From contig NZ_FZOF01000005.1 of assembly GCF_900188405.1 (NCBI RefSeq), forward strand, positions 372,001 through 436,000: a DNA stretch of 64,000 nt, in the 5' to 3' direction. The position numbers were made by a program, and so were the translations under genes. Under the pieces are notes generated by a model. It had not been told where the DNA came from and did no database searches. It worked only from the letters and a program-made list of their open reading frames with translations. This document shows, in pieces, positions 43,813 to 52,383 of this stretch (positions within the stretch are counted from its first letter, which is position 1; each line of letters begins with the position of its first letter). Source of the DNA: Actinacidiphila glaucinigra (lineage in GTDB: Bacteria; Actinomycetota; Actinomycetes; Streptomycetales; Streptomycetaceae).

Positions 43813-44373
43813 TCACCCGGCGTCCCGGGGGTCTCCGAGCGCCATCTCCGCCGTCACGGCCCACCGTTCGTGGCCCCGCCAGGCGCCGTCCAGGTACTGG
43901 AAGCGGGGCGAGTACCCCTCGCGCTCGAAGCCCAGCCGCTCCACCAGCCGGATCGACGCGACGTTCGCGGGCTGGATGTTGGCCTCCAGCCGGTGCAGGC
44001 CGAGGTCGTCGAAGGCGTACGCCATCACGAGCCGCAGCCCCTCCGTCATGTAGCCGCGACCCGTGGTCGGCGCGTATGCGGCGTAGCCGAGGGAGCCACT
44101 CTGAATGGTGCCCCTGACGATGTTGTTGATGTTGACCCCGCCGACGACGGCACCCGTCTCGTGGAGGCAGATCACGAAGCCCTTGTGCGTCGCGTGGTCG
44201 AAGCGCTCCACGTAGGCGGCGAAGGAATCGGGGGTGTGCTCCCACCGGGGCACCCAGGGCACGTGCAGTGCGGCGCTGGCCCGGGCGAGCGCGTCGATCT
44301 CCGCGTGGTCCCGTACGGTGATCCGCCGGATGGCCACCCGGGGACCGTGGGCGAGGAAGGTGTCGTCAGCCAT
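43813..44373 (-). CDS. GNAT family N-acetyltransferase (RimJ/RimL-like)
   Basis: The 186-residue acetyltransferase has RimJ/RimL-type motifs: VAIRRITVRDHAEIDALARAS, VVGGVNINNIVRGTIQSGSLGY, the acetyl-CoA pyrophosphate loop GRGYMTEGLRLVMAYAFDDLGLHR, then NVASIRLVERLGFEREGYSP. It transfers an acetyl group from acetyl-CoA to an amine, possibly a ribosomal-protein N-terminus, small molecule or antibiotic. The target is not given by sequence. The cupin gene follows directly. Confidence 0.9.
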   Translation of the reverse strand: MADDTFLAHGPRVAIRRITVRDHAEIDALARASAALHVPWVPRWEHTPDSFAAYVERFDHATHKGFVICLHETGAVVGGVNINNIVRGTIQSGSLGYAAYAPTTGRGYMTEGLRLVMAYAFDDLGLHRLEANIQPANVASIRLVERLGFEREGYSPRFQYLDGAWRGHERWAVTAEMALGDPRDAG

Positions 44374-44476
44374 CGCGCGATCGTAGTGCGCCGGACCCGC
44401 CCCGTACGGCCTCCCGGCGAACGGCGTTCACCCGGAGGCCACGCGCGGGCCACCCGCGCGTGGCCGCCGGCGAAGG

Positions 44477-45073
44477 TCAGAGCGATCGGCCGCTCCGCAG
44501 GTACCGGTAGCCGTGGTCGGTCTGTTCCGCGAGCCAGCCGTTGACACTGCCGAGGCCGCGTTCGTTGATCTGGCCGTCGTGGATCCCGAAGGCCCGCCGC
44601 GGTGCGACGGCGTTGACGAAGTCGATCGCCTCGGCCGTCTTCAGCCAGGAGGCCTGGAGCGGGACCATCAGGGTCTCGACCGGCTGCCCGGGCAGGTGCA
44701 GCGCGTCACCGGGGTGGTAGACGGCGTCGTCGACGACGTAGCCGAGGTTCGCGCAGTCGGGCCGGCCGGCGTGGACGGACGCGTGGCGGCCGCCCACCGC
44801 GCGCACGCGGAAACCCGCGGCGGTGAACTCCGAGCCGGCGGTGACCCGGGTCGTCTCCAGCCGCGGGATGTCCGCCCCGGCGGGCGCGTGAACCGGCACG
44901 CCGAGCCCGGCCAGGCGGAGGACGTCGACGTGGTCGGTGTGCTCGTGCGTGACCAGCACGGCGTCCGCCCCGCTCAGCGCGGCCGGTTCGCTCCACGTCC
45001 CGGGATCGATGACGAGCACGCGCCCCTCGTGCTCGATGCGCACGCAGGCGTGGGTGTACTTCGTGATCCGCAT
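44477..45073 (-). CDS. MBL-fold metal-dependent hydrolase
   Basis: The 198-residue metallo-beta-lactamase-fold protein opens MRITKYTHACVRIEHEGRVL. The HxHxDH motif is VTHEHTDHVDV. Later metal-site His/Asp are in GGRHASVHAG, YHPGDALHLPG and FGIHDGQINE. It resembles the UlaG/YtnP-like or L-ascorbate-lactonase-type group. A longer in-frame extension of 117 codons lacks a start and is excluded. It diverges from a DUF1877 gene that starts about 78 bp away. The substrate is unknown. Confidence 0.88.
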   Translation of the reverse strand: MRITKYTHACVRIEHEGRVLVIDPGTWSEPAALSGADAVLVTHEHTDHVDVLRLAGLGVPVHAPAGADIPRLETTRVTAGSEFTAAGFRVRAVGGRHASVHAGRPDCANLGYVVDDAVYHPGDALHLPGQPVETLMVPLQASWLKTAEAIDFVNAVAPRRAFGIHDGQINERGLGSVNGWLAEQTDHGYRYLRSGRSL

Positions 45074-45151
45074 GGCCCCGAACGTAGCGCGAGCACGCGC
45101 GGCCGTGTGGTCGGATCGCACGGGCATCCGGACATCCGCAGGGAGGGCATG

Positions 45152-45622
45152 ATGGGGACTCGCGCCGTCCTCTTCGGCTTGGACGCCACCGACTCCGCAC
45201 GCATCCTGGCCTGCGAGGACGACGACGCGCTCACCGCTGTCGTCGCGGAGGTCGAGGAGCGCTGGGACACAGACCGTCTCTGCGAACTCGACTCGCCCTG
45301 GGACGCGCTGCACCGGTGTCTCACGGACGGCGGCCTGGCCTTCGGCAACGGCGACTTCCCCTTGTCGCACGCCGTCCTCGGTGGGGTACCGCTCCACGAG
45401 GGTGACGGGTACATCGTCTGCCACGTCACCGCGGAGCAGGTTCCCGCGGTCGCCGCCGCCCTGGAGCCACTGGCCGGCGGGTGGCTGCGCGAGCGCTTCG
45501 CCACGCTCACCTTCGACGCCTGTCAGGGCACGGCGGACGCGGAGGACATCGCCTGCACGCAGGCGTTCCTGCCCGGGCTGAAGCAGTTCTACCGTGCGGC
45601 GGCCCAGGGGGCCGAGCCGTGA
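45152..45622 (+). CDS. DUF1877 (YfbM-like) family protein
   Basis: The 156-residue protein opens MGTRAVLFGLDATDSARILAC and contains EERWDTDRLCELDSPWDALHR, FPLSHAVLGGVPLHEGDGYIV and ATLTFDACQGTADAEDI. That is the pattern of DUF1877. No biochemical role is known for the family. Of two adjacent ATG codons the second is preferred because GGGAGG upstream is then spaced about five bases; the first is only one codon earlier. It runs convergently toward the glycosyltransferase gene, with a hairpin between. Confidence 0.85.
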   Translation: MGTRAVLFGLDATDSARILACEDDDALTAVVAEVEERWDTDRLCELDSPWDALHRCLTDGGLAFGNGDFPLSHAVLGGVPLHEGDGYIVCHVTAEQVPAVAAALEPLAGGWLRERFATLTFDACQGTADAEDIACTQAFLPGLKQFYRAAAQGAEP

Positions 45623-45651
45623 TCTTCACCGTCGGCCAGTAGCCGGCACGG

Positions 45652-45695
45652 GGCACCGCCCTCGCCCGCCGCGACGGATCGGCGAGGGTGGTGCC
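45652..45695. terminator. Bidirectional terminator between convergent genes
   Basis: A 15-bp stem (GGCACCGCCCTCGCC against a complement with one G-U pair) with a 14-nt loop lies between the DUF1877 gene and the glycosyltransferase gene, 30-42 bp from each stop. Confidence 0.7.
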
Positions 45696-45736
45696 GTCTG
45701 CGGCACCGGGCTGCGGAGGATGCGCGAAGCGGCCCG

Positions 45737-46942
45737 CTACAGCGCCTCGACCAGACGCAGGGCCGCGGTCCGCGCGCCGTCCGTGCGGACGGCGCCGGCG
45801 ACGGACCGGGCCCGGGCCGCCACTTCAGGGGTGAGGGCGGCGCGAAGGGCCGCGTGCAGGGATTCCGCGTCGGGGGTGCCGGCGGGGTGGGCGGTGCCGA
45901 TGCCGAGCCGGGCGACGCGGCCGGCGAAGTAGAACTGGTCGAACATCTGCGGGAACACGACCTGGGGTGCCCCCGCGGCCGCGGTGGTCGTGCCCGCGCC
46001 GCCGTGGTGCAGCACCGCGGCGACGCGCGGGAAGAGCGCCCGCTGGTTCACCTCGCCGATCGTCAGGCAGTCGGGTCCGTCGTCCACGGGCGCCAGACCG
46101 GCCCAGCCCCGCGACAGGATGACGCGCCGTCCGAGGGCGCGGGCGGTGGCGATCACCGTCCCGGCGACGCCGTCCGGTGCGCGCATGCTGCCGAAGCCGC
46201 AGTAGACCGGTGGGTCCCCCGCGTCCAGGAACGCCTCCGTCCCGCGGGACAGCGGCCGGTGGTCCGGGAGCAGCCAGGCGCCCGTCTGGAGGACGTCGAG
46301 CGAGGCGGAGGGCCCGGGCCAGGGTGCCAGCGCCGGGTCCGCGGCCAGCCACGGCGCGGCGGTGAAGATGTGGGCGCGTACGTCCTCGACCGGCGGCAGT
46401 CCGGCCGCGGCGCGGTGGGCGTCGAGGGGCGCGGCCCACAGGGCGTTCCAGCGGGCGGCGTCCTCGGCCCACAGCGCGCGGTTGCCGGTGTCCCCGTCCG
46501 CGGGCTTCTGCCCGAGCATGCCGAAGACGGGCGGCGCGTGGTGCCCGGAGGGCAGGGTGACCGGGGCGAACGCCGCGTAGACGTAGGCGATCCCGCGCTG
46601 TTCGGCCACCGACCGGGCGGCGACGGCCAGTGCGCCGCCCGCCACGATGGCGTCGCAGCCCTCGGCGGCAGCGCCCACGGCCTCGAACTGCGCGGCGACC
46701 GTACCCTCGATCATCAGGCGGCGTTGCTCCGGTGTCGGAGCCGTTCCCCGGCCCTGCTGCGCCGTCCCGCGGAGTTCGGGCCCGACGGGTAGGTATCCGA
46801 TGCCCAGGGACCGCGCCCATTCCCGGAAATCGGGGGGCGCGCAGATCACCGCGTCGTGTCCCATGGCCTTCAGTTCTACCGCCAGCGCCGCCAGCGGCTG
46901 GACCTCTCCACGTGTCCCGATCGTGGACAACAGACAACGCAT
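45737..46942 (-). CDS. GT1-family glycosyltransferase (macrolide-type UGT)
   Basis: The 401-residue GT-B glycosyltransferase has N-terminal acceptor domain MRCLLSTIGTRGEVQPLAAL and a C-terminal donor domain. The donor domain shows YCGFGSMRAPDGVAGT, RVILSRGWAGLAPVDDGPD, HHGGAGTTTAAAGAPQVVFP and QFYFAGRVARLGIG. This arrangement fits GT1 enzymes that glycosylate macrolides, sterols or other lipophilic acceptors with UDP/TDP-sugars. The start is chosen because GGGAG lies five bases upstream. No natural-product cluster surrounds it, so the acceptor is unknown; detoxification of a foreign compound is possible. Confidence 0.9.
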   Translation of the reverse strand: MRCLLSTIGTRGEVQPLAALAVELKAMGHDAVICAPPDFREWARSLGIGYLPVGPELRGTAQQGRGTAPTPEQRRLMIEGTVAAQFEAVGAAAEGCDAIVAGGALAVAARSVAEQRGIAYVYAAFAPVTLPSGHHAPPVFGMLGQKPADGDTGNRALWAEDAARWNALWAAPLDAHRAAAGLPPVEDVRAHIFTAAPWLAADPALAPWPGPSASLDVLQTGAWLLPDHRPLSRGTEAFLDAGDPPVYCGFGSMRAPDGVAGTVIATARALGRRVILSRGWAGLAPVDDGPDCLTIGEVNQRALFPRVAAVLHHGGAGTTTAAAGAPQVVFPQMFDQFYFAGRVARLGIGTAHPAGTPDAESLHAALRAALTPEVAARARSVAGAVRTDGARTAALRLVEAL

Positions 46943-47426
46943 CTTCGCTCCCGTCCCGCGCCGTTCCCCGGCGCGTGAGGAGTGATTTTCGCCCTGTATG
47001 GGGGCCTTGCGGCAAGGCCCCCCGTGCGCTATACGGTGGAAATGCGGGAACGGGGCGCCGGGCGTCCCGGACGACGGCGAACACGGCCGCGCGACGGATC
47101 GCGCCACCGCTTCCCCGCCATCGTTTCCCCGCGGCCTCGGACCGCGTCCGACGGAACCCTCCCTGAAACGTTCTCATCTGACGGCCCGCACGCGCCGCGA
47201 GACCCCGGCGCGAGCCGCCGGCACCCCCTCCCCCCGATGCCGCGCAGGCCGTCCCGACCACGCCCGCAGGGGTTCATCCGCTCCGGGACCTTGCCCCCGC
47301 CAGGGAACTCGCTGTAGCCTCCACGGGAATTGAAACGGTTCAATACGTCAGCGCGTTTGCATCTCGGCACTGATCACTCCGGGATGAAAGGCACCTCCAC
47401 CTCTCACTCCGGGGAGCTACGGAACC
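46943..47426. other. Divergent regulatory gap between the glycosyltransferase and GH106-like genes
   Basis: The 484-bp non-coding gap contains a 10-bp hairpin (GGGGGCCTTG, loop CGG, positions 47000-47022) and the motif GCTATA around 47030, which may be a minus-strand TATAGC -10 for the glycosyltransferase gene. It also contains the promoter and LacI-type operator of the GH106-like gene at its right end. No encoded protein was found. Confidence 0.55.
47291..47344 (+). promoter_or_regulatory. Promoter and LacI-type operator of the GH106-like gene
   Basis: A TTGCCC -35-like box (47291-47296), an 18-bp spacer and a TAGCCT -10-like box (47315-47320) precede a palindrome ATTGAA-ACGG-TTCAAT (47329-47344). 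The inner TGAAACGGTTCA is typical of LacI-family operators. It overlaps the predicted transcription start, so a repressor would block initiation. No LacI gene is within the window. Confidence 0.55.
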
Positions 47427-50400
47427 ATGCACGACGACAGCAACCGCCCCGAGGGCGGCGGGGTTTCCCGCCGCAGCCTCCTGATCGCCACCGCCGTCGC
47501 GGGCACCGCGGCGGCCCTGGCCCCCGCGCTGCCCGCCGCCGCTGCGGAGGCGCGGACCGGAACCGGGGCCGCGGGCGCGGGCGGTGCGGCCGGCTCGTTC
47601 GCCGAGCCGGGCAGCGCGGTGCGGCCCAAGTTCCGCTGGTGGTGGCCGGACGGGCTGGTGGACCCGGACGAGATCAGACGCGAGGTCGACCAGATCGCCG
47701 ACGCCGGGTTCGGCGGCGCCGAGATCGCGGCCGTCCACCACAGCGTGAAGGACACCTCCGTCCTGGACACCGAGCACCACGGCTGGGGCAGCCCCGCCTG
47801 GGTGGCCGGCGTCCACGCCGCCCTGGACCAGGCCCGCCGCCGGGGCGTCACCATCGACCTCACGGTCGGCCCCAGCTGGCCCGCCGCCGTCCCCGGGATC
47901 ACCCCCGACAGCGAGGCCGCGGTGCAGGAACTCGCCCTCGGCGCCGTCACCGTGGCCGCCGGCACGGCCTACTCGGGTCCGGTGCCGCCGCCCTCCGCGG
48001 CCCCCGCGTCCGGAGTCACCCGGCAGCGGCTGCTGGGCGTGCTGGCCACCCGGATCGCCCCCGAGAACGCCACCCGCAAGGAGACCGGCCTGGACCGGGC
48101 GAGCGTCCGGGACCTCACCGCGCAGGTCGCCGACGGCGCCGTGGACTGGACCGCCCCCGCCGAGGGCGACTGGGTGCTGACGGCCTTCTGGCAGCGCGGC
48201 ACCGGGCAGACCCCTGAAGGCGGCCCGCACACCTCGCCCACCGCGTACGTCGTGGACCACTTCAGCCCGGCGGGCACCGCGGCGGTGACCGGCTTCTGGG
48301 AGCGCAACCTCCTCACCAAGGAGATCCGGGGACTCCTCAAGAGCGCCGGCGGCGTCCTGTTCGAGGACTCACTGGAGATCGAGACCAAGGCGCTGCCCTG
48401 GACCCCGGGACTCCCCGCCGCCTTCGAGAAGCGCAACGGCTACCCGCTGCTGCCCGTCCTCCCCGCGATAGCCATGAGCGGCGGCAACCAGGTCTACGTC
48501 TACGACGCCGTCGCGACCCGCCAGATACGCCACGACTTCTGGGACACCGTCAGCGACCTGTACAACACCCACCACCTCACCGCGCTCCGCGACTGGGCGC
48601 ACGCGCTGGGCCTGGGGATGCGCGCCCAGCCGTACGGGCTGCAGACCGACGCGATCCTGTCCGCCGCGCTGCTGGACATCCCCGAGGGCGAGTCGCTGGG
48701 CTTCAAGAACCTCGACGACTACCGCTGCCTGGCCGGCGGCCGCGACATGGCCGGGCACACGGTGCTGTCCTGCGAGTCCGGCGCCTACACCGGCTCCGCG
48801 TACAGCACCACGTGGGAGAAGTTCCTGCGCACCATGGGCGGCGCCTACGCGGCCGGCGTCAACCAGACCGTCGTGCACGGCTTCTCGTACGCCACGCTGC
48901 CCGGCGTGAAGTGGCCCGGCTACGCGGCCTTCACCCCGTACAACGGCACCGTCGGCTACGGCGAGTCCTGGGGACCGCGGCACCCGACCTGGCGGCACGT
49001 CGGCGACGTGTCCGGGTACCTGTCGCGGGTGCACCACGCGATGCAGCGCGGCACCTCCCGGATCGACGTCGCCGTCTTCCGGCAGACCGGGTACACCGCG
49101 ACGGGGATCGGCGCCTCCTGGTTCACCTCGACGGGCGTGCCGCTCGGCTGGACCCACCAGTTCGTCAGCAGCCCCCTGCTGGACCTGCCGTCCGCGAAGG
49201 TCCGCGACGGCCGGCTGGCCCCCGACGGCCCGGCCTACCGCGCGCTGTTCGTCGAGGGCGACTTCTTCTCCGGCTCGGCGGTCACCCTCACGCTCGCGGA
49301 CGCGCGCCACCTGCTGCGCCTGACGCGCGCGGGCCTGCCGATCGTCCTGCTCGGCGACTGGACGACGGTCACGACACCCGGTGTGGCGGACGACTCGCGC
49401 CTGCAGCAGGTTCGCACCCTCGTCGCCGAGTTGCTGACGCAGCCGCGGGTCCGCCAGGTCACCGACAAGGCCGCGGTGGGCCAGGCGCTCGCGGACCTCG
49501 CTGTGGTGCCCGACGTGAGCCACGCCGTGCCCTCGACGCTGCTGACGATGCACCGCTTCGACGAGGGTTCCGACTGGTTCTACCTCGTCAACGGCAAGCA
49601 CGCCGAGACCGTGAAGCCGCCCGTCGCCGCGATCGACCACGCCGTCACAGTGCGCCGCACCCGCTCGGGCGCGGTGCCCTACCTGCTGGACCCGTGGACG
49701 GGTGAGGCCCGGCCGCTGGCGCTGTACGAGCAGGACGGCGACCTGTTCACCTTCCGGGTGGCCCTGCAGCCGTCCGAGTCGATGGTGGTGGCCTTCGCAC
49801 CGCCGGGACGGTTCCACGGCAGGCCCGGCCGTACGCACGCCGTCACCACGGACGCGGACGACGTGCGCTTCGACGACGGGCGGCTCGTCCTGCGCGCCCG
49901 CGCGGCGGGCACCTACACCACGGGGCTGTCGCGCGGTGGCTCGGTCGGCACCGTGGTCCGGGAGGTGCCCGCGCCGCGCGAGCTCACCTCCTGGACGCTG
50001 GACGCCGAGGACTGGCGACCCGGCGCGGACCCCGACCGCACCACCGTCGTACGGCACCGGATCGCCCTGGACGCCCTGGCTCCGTGGAACGCCATCCCGG
50101 ACCTCACGGACGCCGCGGGAATCGGCCGTTACCGCACCACCGTCGAACTCGACGGGTCCTGGAGCGGCGGGTTCGGCGCCGTGCTCGACCTCGGCGAGGT
50201 GACCGACACCTTCCGGGTCAGCGTCAACGGGCGTCCGGCTCCGGTCACCAGCCACATCGACCCCGTGGTGGACCTCGGCGGGCTGCTGCGCCGCGGCACC
50301 AACACGATCGAGGTCGAGGTGGCCACGCCGCTGATCAACCGGCTGCGCGTCAGCGACCCGTCCGTGTACGGCGGTGCCGCCTCGCAGCGCACCGGGCTCG

Positions 50401-50453
50401 TCGGGCCGGTCCGGCTGGTCCCGTACGGCGAGGCCGTGGTGGACCGGGACTGA
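47427..50453 (+). CDS. Tat-exported GH106-like glycoside hydrolase
   Basis: The 1008-residue protein has a twin-arginine signal (VSRRSLLIATAVAGTAAALAP). The GH106-like region then begins at about residue 70 (FRWWWPDGLVDPDEIRREVDQIADAGFGGAEIAAVH) and continues through VLFEDSLEIETKALPWTPGLPAAF, GESLGFKNLDDYRCLAGGRDMAG and YGESWGPRHPTW. A C-terminal Gal-binding-like beta domain (DLTDAAGIGRYRTTVELDGSWSGG) completes it. GH106 enzymes cleave alpha-L-rhamnose from plant and microbial glycans. It starts ATG with GGGGAGC upstream. Its lone LacI-type operator suggests induction by a rhamnose-like sugar. The substrate is inferred from family only. Confidence 0.85.
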   Translation: MHDDSNRPEGGGVSRRSLLIATAVAGTAAALAPALPAAAAEARTGTGAAGAGGAAGSFAEPGSAVRPKFRWWWPDGLVDPDEIRREVDQIADAGFGGAEIAAVHHSVKDTSVLDTEHHGWGSPAWVAGVHAALDQARRRGVTIDLTVGPSWPAAVPGITPDSEAAVQELALGAVTVAAGTAYSGPVPPPSAAPASGVTRQRLLGVLATRIAPENATRKETGLDRASVRDLTAQVADGAVDWTAPAEGDWVLTAFWQRGTGQTPEGGPHTSPTAYVVDHFSPAGTAAVTGFWERNLLTKEIRGLLKSAGGVLFEDSLEIETKALPWTPGLPAAFEKRNGYPLLPVLPAIAMSGGNQVYVYDAVATRQIRHDFWDTVSDLYNTHHLTALRDWAHALGLGMRAQPYGLQTDAILSAALLDIPEGESLGFKNLDDYRCLAGGRDMAGHTVLSCESGAYTGSAYSTTWEKFLRTMGGAYAAGVNQTVVHGFSYATLPGVKWPGYAAFTPYNGTVGYGESWGPRHPTWRHVGDVSGYLSRVHHAMQRGTSRIDVAVFRQTGYTATGIGASWFTSTGVPLGWTHQFVSSPLLDLPSAKVRDGRLAPDGPAYRALFVEGDFFSGSAVTLTLADARHLLRLTRAGLPIVLLGDWTTVTTPGVADDSRLQQVRTLVAELLTQPRVRQVTDKAAVGQALADLAVVPDVSHAVPSTLLTMHRFDEGSDWFYLVNGKHAETVKPPVAAIDHAVTVRRTRSGAVPYLLDPWTGEARPLALYEQDGDLFTFRVALQPSESMVVAFAPPGRFHGRPGRTHAVTTDADDVRFDDGRLVLRARAAGTYTTGLSRGGSVGTVVREVPAPRELTSWTLDAEDWRPGADPDRTTVVRHRIALDALAPWNAIPDLTDAAGIGRYRTTVELDGSWSGGFGAVLDLGEVTDTFRVSVNGRPAPVTSHIDPVVDLGGLLRRGTNTIEVEVATPLINRLRVSDPSVYGGAASQRTGLVGPVRLVPYGEAVVDRD

Positions 50454-50470
50454 GCGTCCCGCCCGCCCGC

Positions 50471-50505
50471 TTCCCCCGCCGGTCGCCGCACGACCGGCGG
50501 GGGAA
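50471..50505 (+). terminator. Terminator of the GH106-like gene
   Basis: A perfect 15-bp stem (TTCCCCCGCCGGTCG and its complement) with loop CCGCA lies 17 bp past the stop. No U-tract follows. Confidence 0.8.
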
Positions 50506-50544
50506 CCCGGGCACCTGGTTCAATGGCCGCGGAGGTGATGGACC

Positions 50545-51189
50545 ATGGTGTCCACGGACCGGCTGCTCGCGTTCGCGGCGATGTCCCTGCTCGTCATCGT
50601 CGTCCCGGGGCCCAGCGTGCTCTTCGTCATCGGCCGCGCCCTGGCGCACGGCCGGCGCACCGCCCTCGCGTCGGTGCTGGGCAATTTCATCGGTTCGTAT
50701 CTGCTGGTGGTGGCCGTGGCGTTCGGCCTGGGGTCGCTCTTCGAGCGGTCCCTGACGCTCTTCCTCACGGTGAAACTGGCCGGGGCCGCCTACCTGGTGT
50801 TCCTCGGCGTGAAGGCGTTCCGGCACCGGCGGGAACTGACGGTGGGCGCGATGGACGGCCCCGAGCGACCGGCCCGTGGTGACCTGCGGACCGTCGCGGA
50901 CGGCCTGGCGGTCGGGGTCACCAACCCCAAGGGCATCGTGTTCTTCGCCGCCGTGCTCCCCCAGTTCGTGGACCACTCCGCCGGGGCGCTGCCCGCGCAG
51001 ATGCTGCTCCTGGGCCTCGTCCCCATCGGCATCGGCCTCGTCAGCGACACTCTGTGGGGGCTGACCGCCTCCGCCGCCCGCGTGTGGCTGGGCCGCTCCG
51101 ACCGCCGGCTCTCGGCGATCGGCGGCACCGGCGGGCTGGCGATGATCGGCCTCGGCGTCACGGTCGCCGCGACGGGCCGAACGGACTGA
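50545..51189 (+). CDS. LysE/RhtB-family exporter
   Basis: The 214-residue membrane protein has six predicted helices. The LysE/RhtB family start is LAFAAMSLLVIVVPGPSVLFVIGRALAHG with the conserved PGP. Later segments are LTLFLTVKLAGAAYLVFLGVKAF and GLAVGVTNPKGIVFFAAVLPQFV. It exports amino acids such as lysine, threonine or homoserine, or related small molecules. The ATG has GGAGGTGAT upstream. It stands alone, so its substrate cannot be inferred from neighbours. Confidence 0.92.
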   Translation: MVSTDRLLAFAAMSLLVIVVPGPSVLFVIGRALAHGRRTALASVLGNFIGSYLLVVAVAFGLGSLFERSLTLFLTVKLAGAAYLVFLGVKAFRHRRELTVGAMDGPERPARGDLRTVADGLAVGVTNPKGIVFFAAVLPQFVDHSAGALPAQMLLLGLVPIGIGLVSDTLWGLTASAARVWLGRSDRRLSAIGGTGGLAMIGLGVTVAATGRTD

Positions 51190-51209
51190 CGGTCCGGCAC
51201 CCGGACGGC

Positions 51210-51677
51210 TCAGACGCGCGCCCTGATCTGCCGTACGGGGTGGCCGAGCGCCTCACCGAGGGCGGCCAGTTCGTGCGCGCCGAACCAGTCGCGTGCGGGG
51301 TTCCACACGGCGATCTCGAAGCGCGCGAACCCGCACGGCCAGTCGTGGCGCAGTGCGTCCAGCGAGGTGGCGCCGCCGCAGCAGGGGACGTCGACCGCCA
51401 GGGTCTCGAAGCCCTCGTCGGCGTGCGCTTCCAGCAGGTCGGCCCACCACCGCGTGTCGACGGAGCCGCCGCACAACGGGCAGCCGATGGCGGCCAGGTT
51501 GCCCCCGCAGTCGACCGGCATGACGGTGTCGTACCGGCTGACCTCGATCTCGACGTCGGCACCGTCGGGATCCCCGGGTTCCAGGGAGGCGACCAGGGCG
51601 GCGGCACGCTCGGCCGCGTCACGGCCGGGCTGCCACCGGGGGTCGGTCGGTATGACCGACAGGACGTCGTCGCTCAC
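51210..51677 (-). CDS. Hypothetical protein with zinc-binding-like cysteines
   Basis: The 155-residue protein is not assigned to a family. Its cysteine-rich centre (MPVDCGGNLAAIGCPLCGGSVDTRW, then VDVPCCGGATSLDALRHDWPCGFARFE) contains CxxC and CCGG elements that could hold a zinc. No signal or membrane segment is present. The GTG start (MSDDVLSVIPTDPRW) has a weak purine-rich upstream region. It lies tail to tail with the LysE gene and diverges from the VOC gene. Confidence 0.75.
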   Translation of the reverse strand: MSDDVLSVIPTDPRWQPGRDAAERAAALVASLEPGDPDGADVEIEVSRYDTVMPVDCGGNLAAIGCPLCGGSVDTRWWADLLEAHADEGFETLAVDVPCCGGATSLDALRHDWPCGFARFEIAVWNPARDWFGAHELAALGEALGHPVRQIRARV

Positions 51678-51798
51678 GGATGCCGCTTCCTGCTTCCCGG
51701 CGCACGGGACCGGACGGGGGATCAAGGGAAACGCTACCCGGCGCCTCCGACACAATCGCGTTGCCCCGGTCCTCCGCCGTGCACAAGAATCCGTCCCC

Positions 51799-52176
51799 AT
51801 GAGTTCCGCGATGCGCCACATCACGATCGACTGCGCCGACGCCCACCGTCTGGCGAGCTTCTGGTCCCTCGTCCTGGACCGCCCGCTCCACGAGGACGAC
51901 CATCCCGGTGACGAGGAGGCCCTGATCGAGGTCGACGGCGGCCCCGGTCTGCTCTTCGTGACCGTGCCGGACGCCAAGACCGTCAAGAACCGCGTGCACC
52001 TGGACGTCCAGCCGCAGGACCGCACCCGCGACGAGGAGGTGGAGCGCCTCCTGCTGCTCGGCGCGTCGCAGATCGACGACCGGCGCCGCCCGGACGGCAC
52101 GGGCTGGGTGGTGCTCGCCGACCCGGAGGGCAACGAGTTCTGCGTGGAGCGCAGCGCGGCGGAGCGCGCGGGCTGA
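51799..52176 (+). CDS. VOC-family (glyoxalase-like) protein
   Basis: The 125-residue protein has the vicinal-oxygen-chelate fold: MRHITIDCADAHRLASFWSLVLDRPL, GPGLLFVTVPDAKTVKNRVHLDVQP, then WVVLADPEGNEFCVERS at the end. It resembles glyoxalase-like domain proteins of unknown substrate that use two His/Glu ligands. The first HITIDC and last NEFCVE keep the metal-ligand pattern. It precedes a methyltransferase gene on the same strand, but a hairpin separates them. Confidence 0.88.
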   Translation: MSSAMRHITIDCADAHRLASFWSLVLDRPLHEDDHPGDEEALIEVDGGPGLLFVTVPDAKTVKNRVHLDVQPQDRTRDEEVERLLLLGASQIDDRRRPDGTGWVVLADPEGNEFCVERSAAERAG

Positions 52177-52237
52177 GCCGGCCGGCGTTTCGGCCATCGC
52201 CGCCTCGGGCGGAGTACGGGCGCACCAAGGGTCGGTG

Positions 52238-52269
52238 TGCCGCGCCAGCGGTGCGCCCCTGGCGCGGCA
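52238..52269 (+). terminator. Hairpin between the VOC gene and the methyltransferase gene
   Basis: A perfect 11-bp stem (TGCCGCGCCAG and its complement) with a 10-nt loop lies 62 bp past the VOC stop. It is weaker than the other terminators in the window and could also be an upstream leader hairpin of the methyltransferase gene. Confidence 0.5.
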
Positions 52270-52383
52270 ACGTCCTCATGACGGCCGAAAGAGGCACGGT
52301 CGTCGCGCCGGGCCAGCTCGTTGGGTCCGGTGGAACGGCCACTGCCCGGCCGGCCCGTCGCGCCGCACGACAGGAGTGATTCC

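Noticed and set aside
45737..46942. Natural-product glycosylation gene of a local cluster
   Set aside because: No polyketide, peptide or deoxysugar genes surround it.
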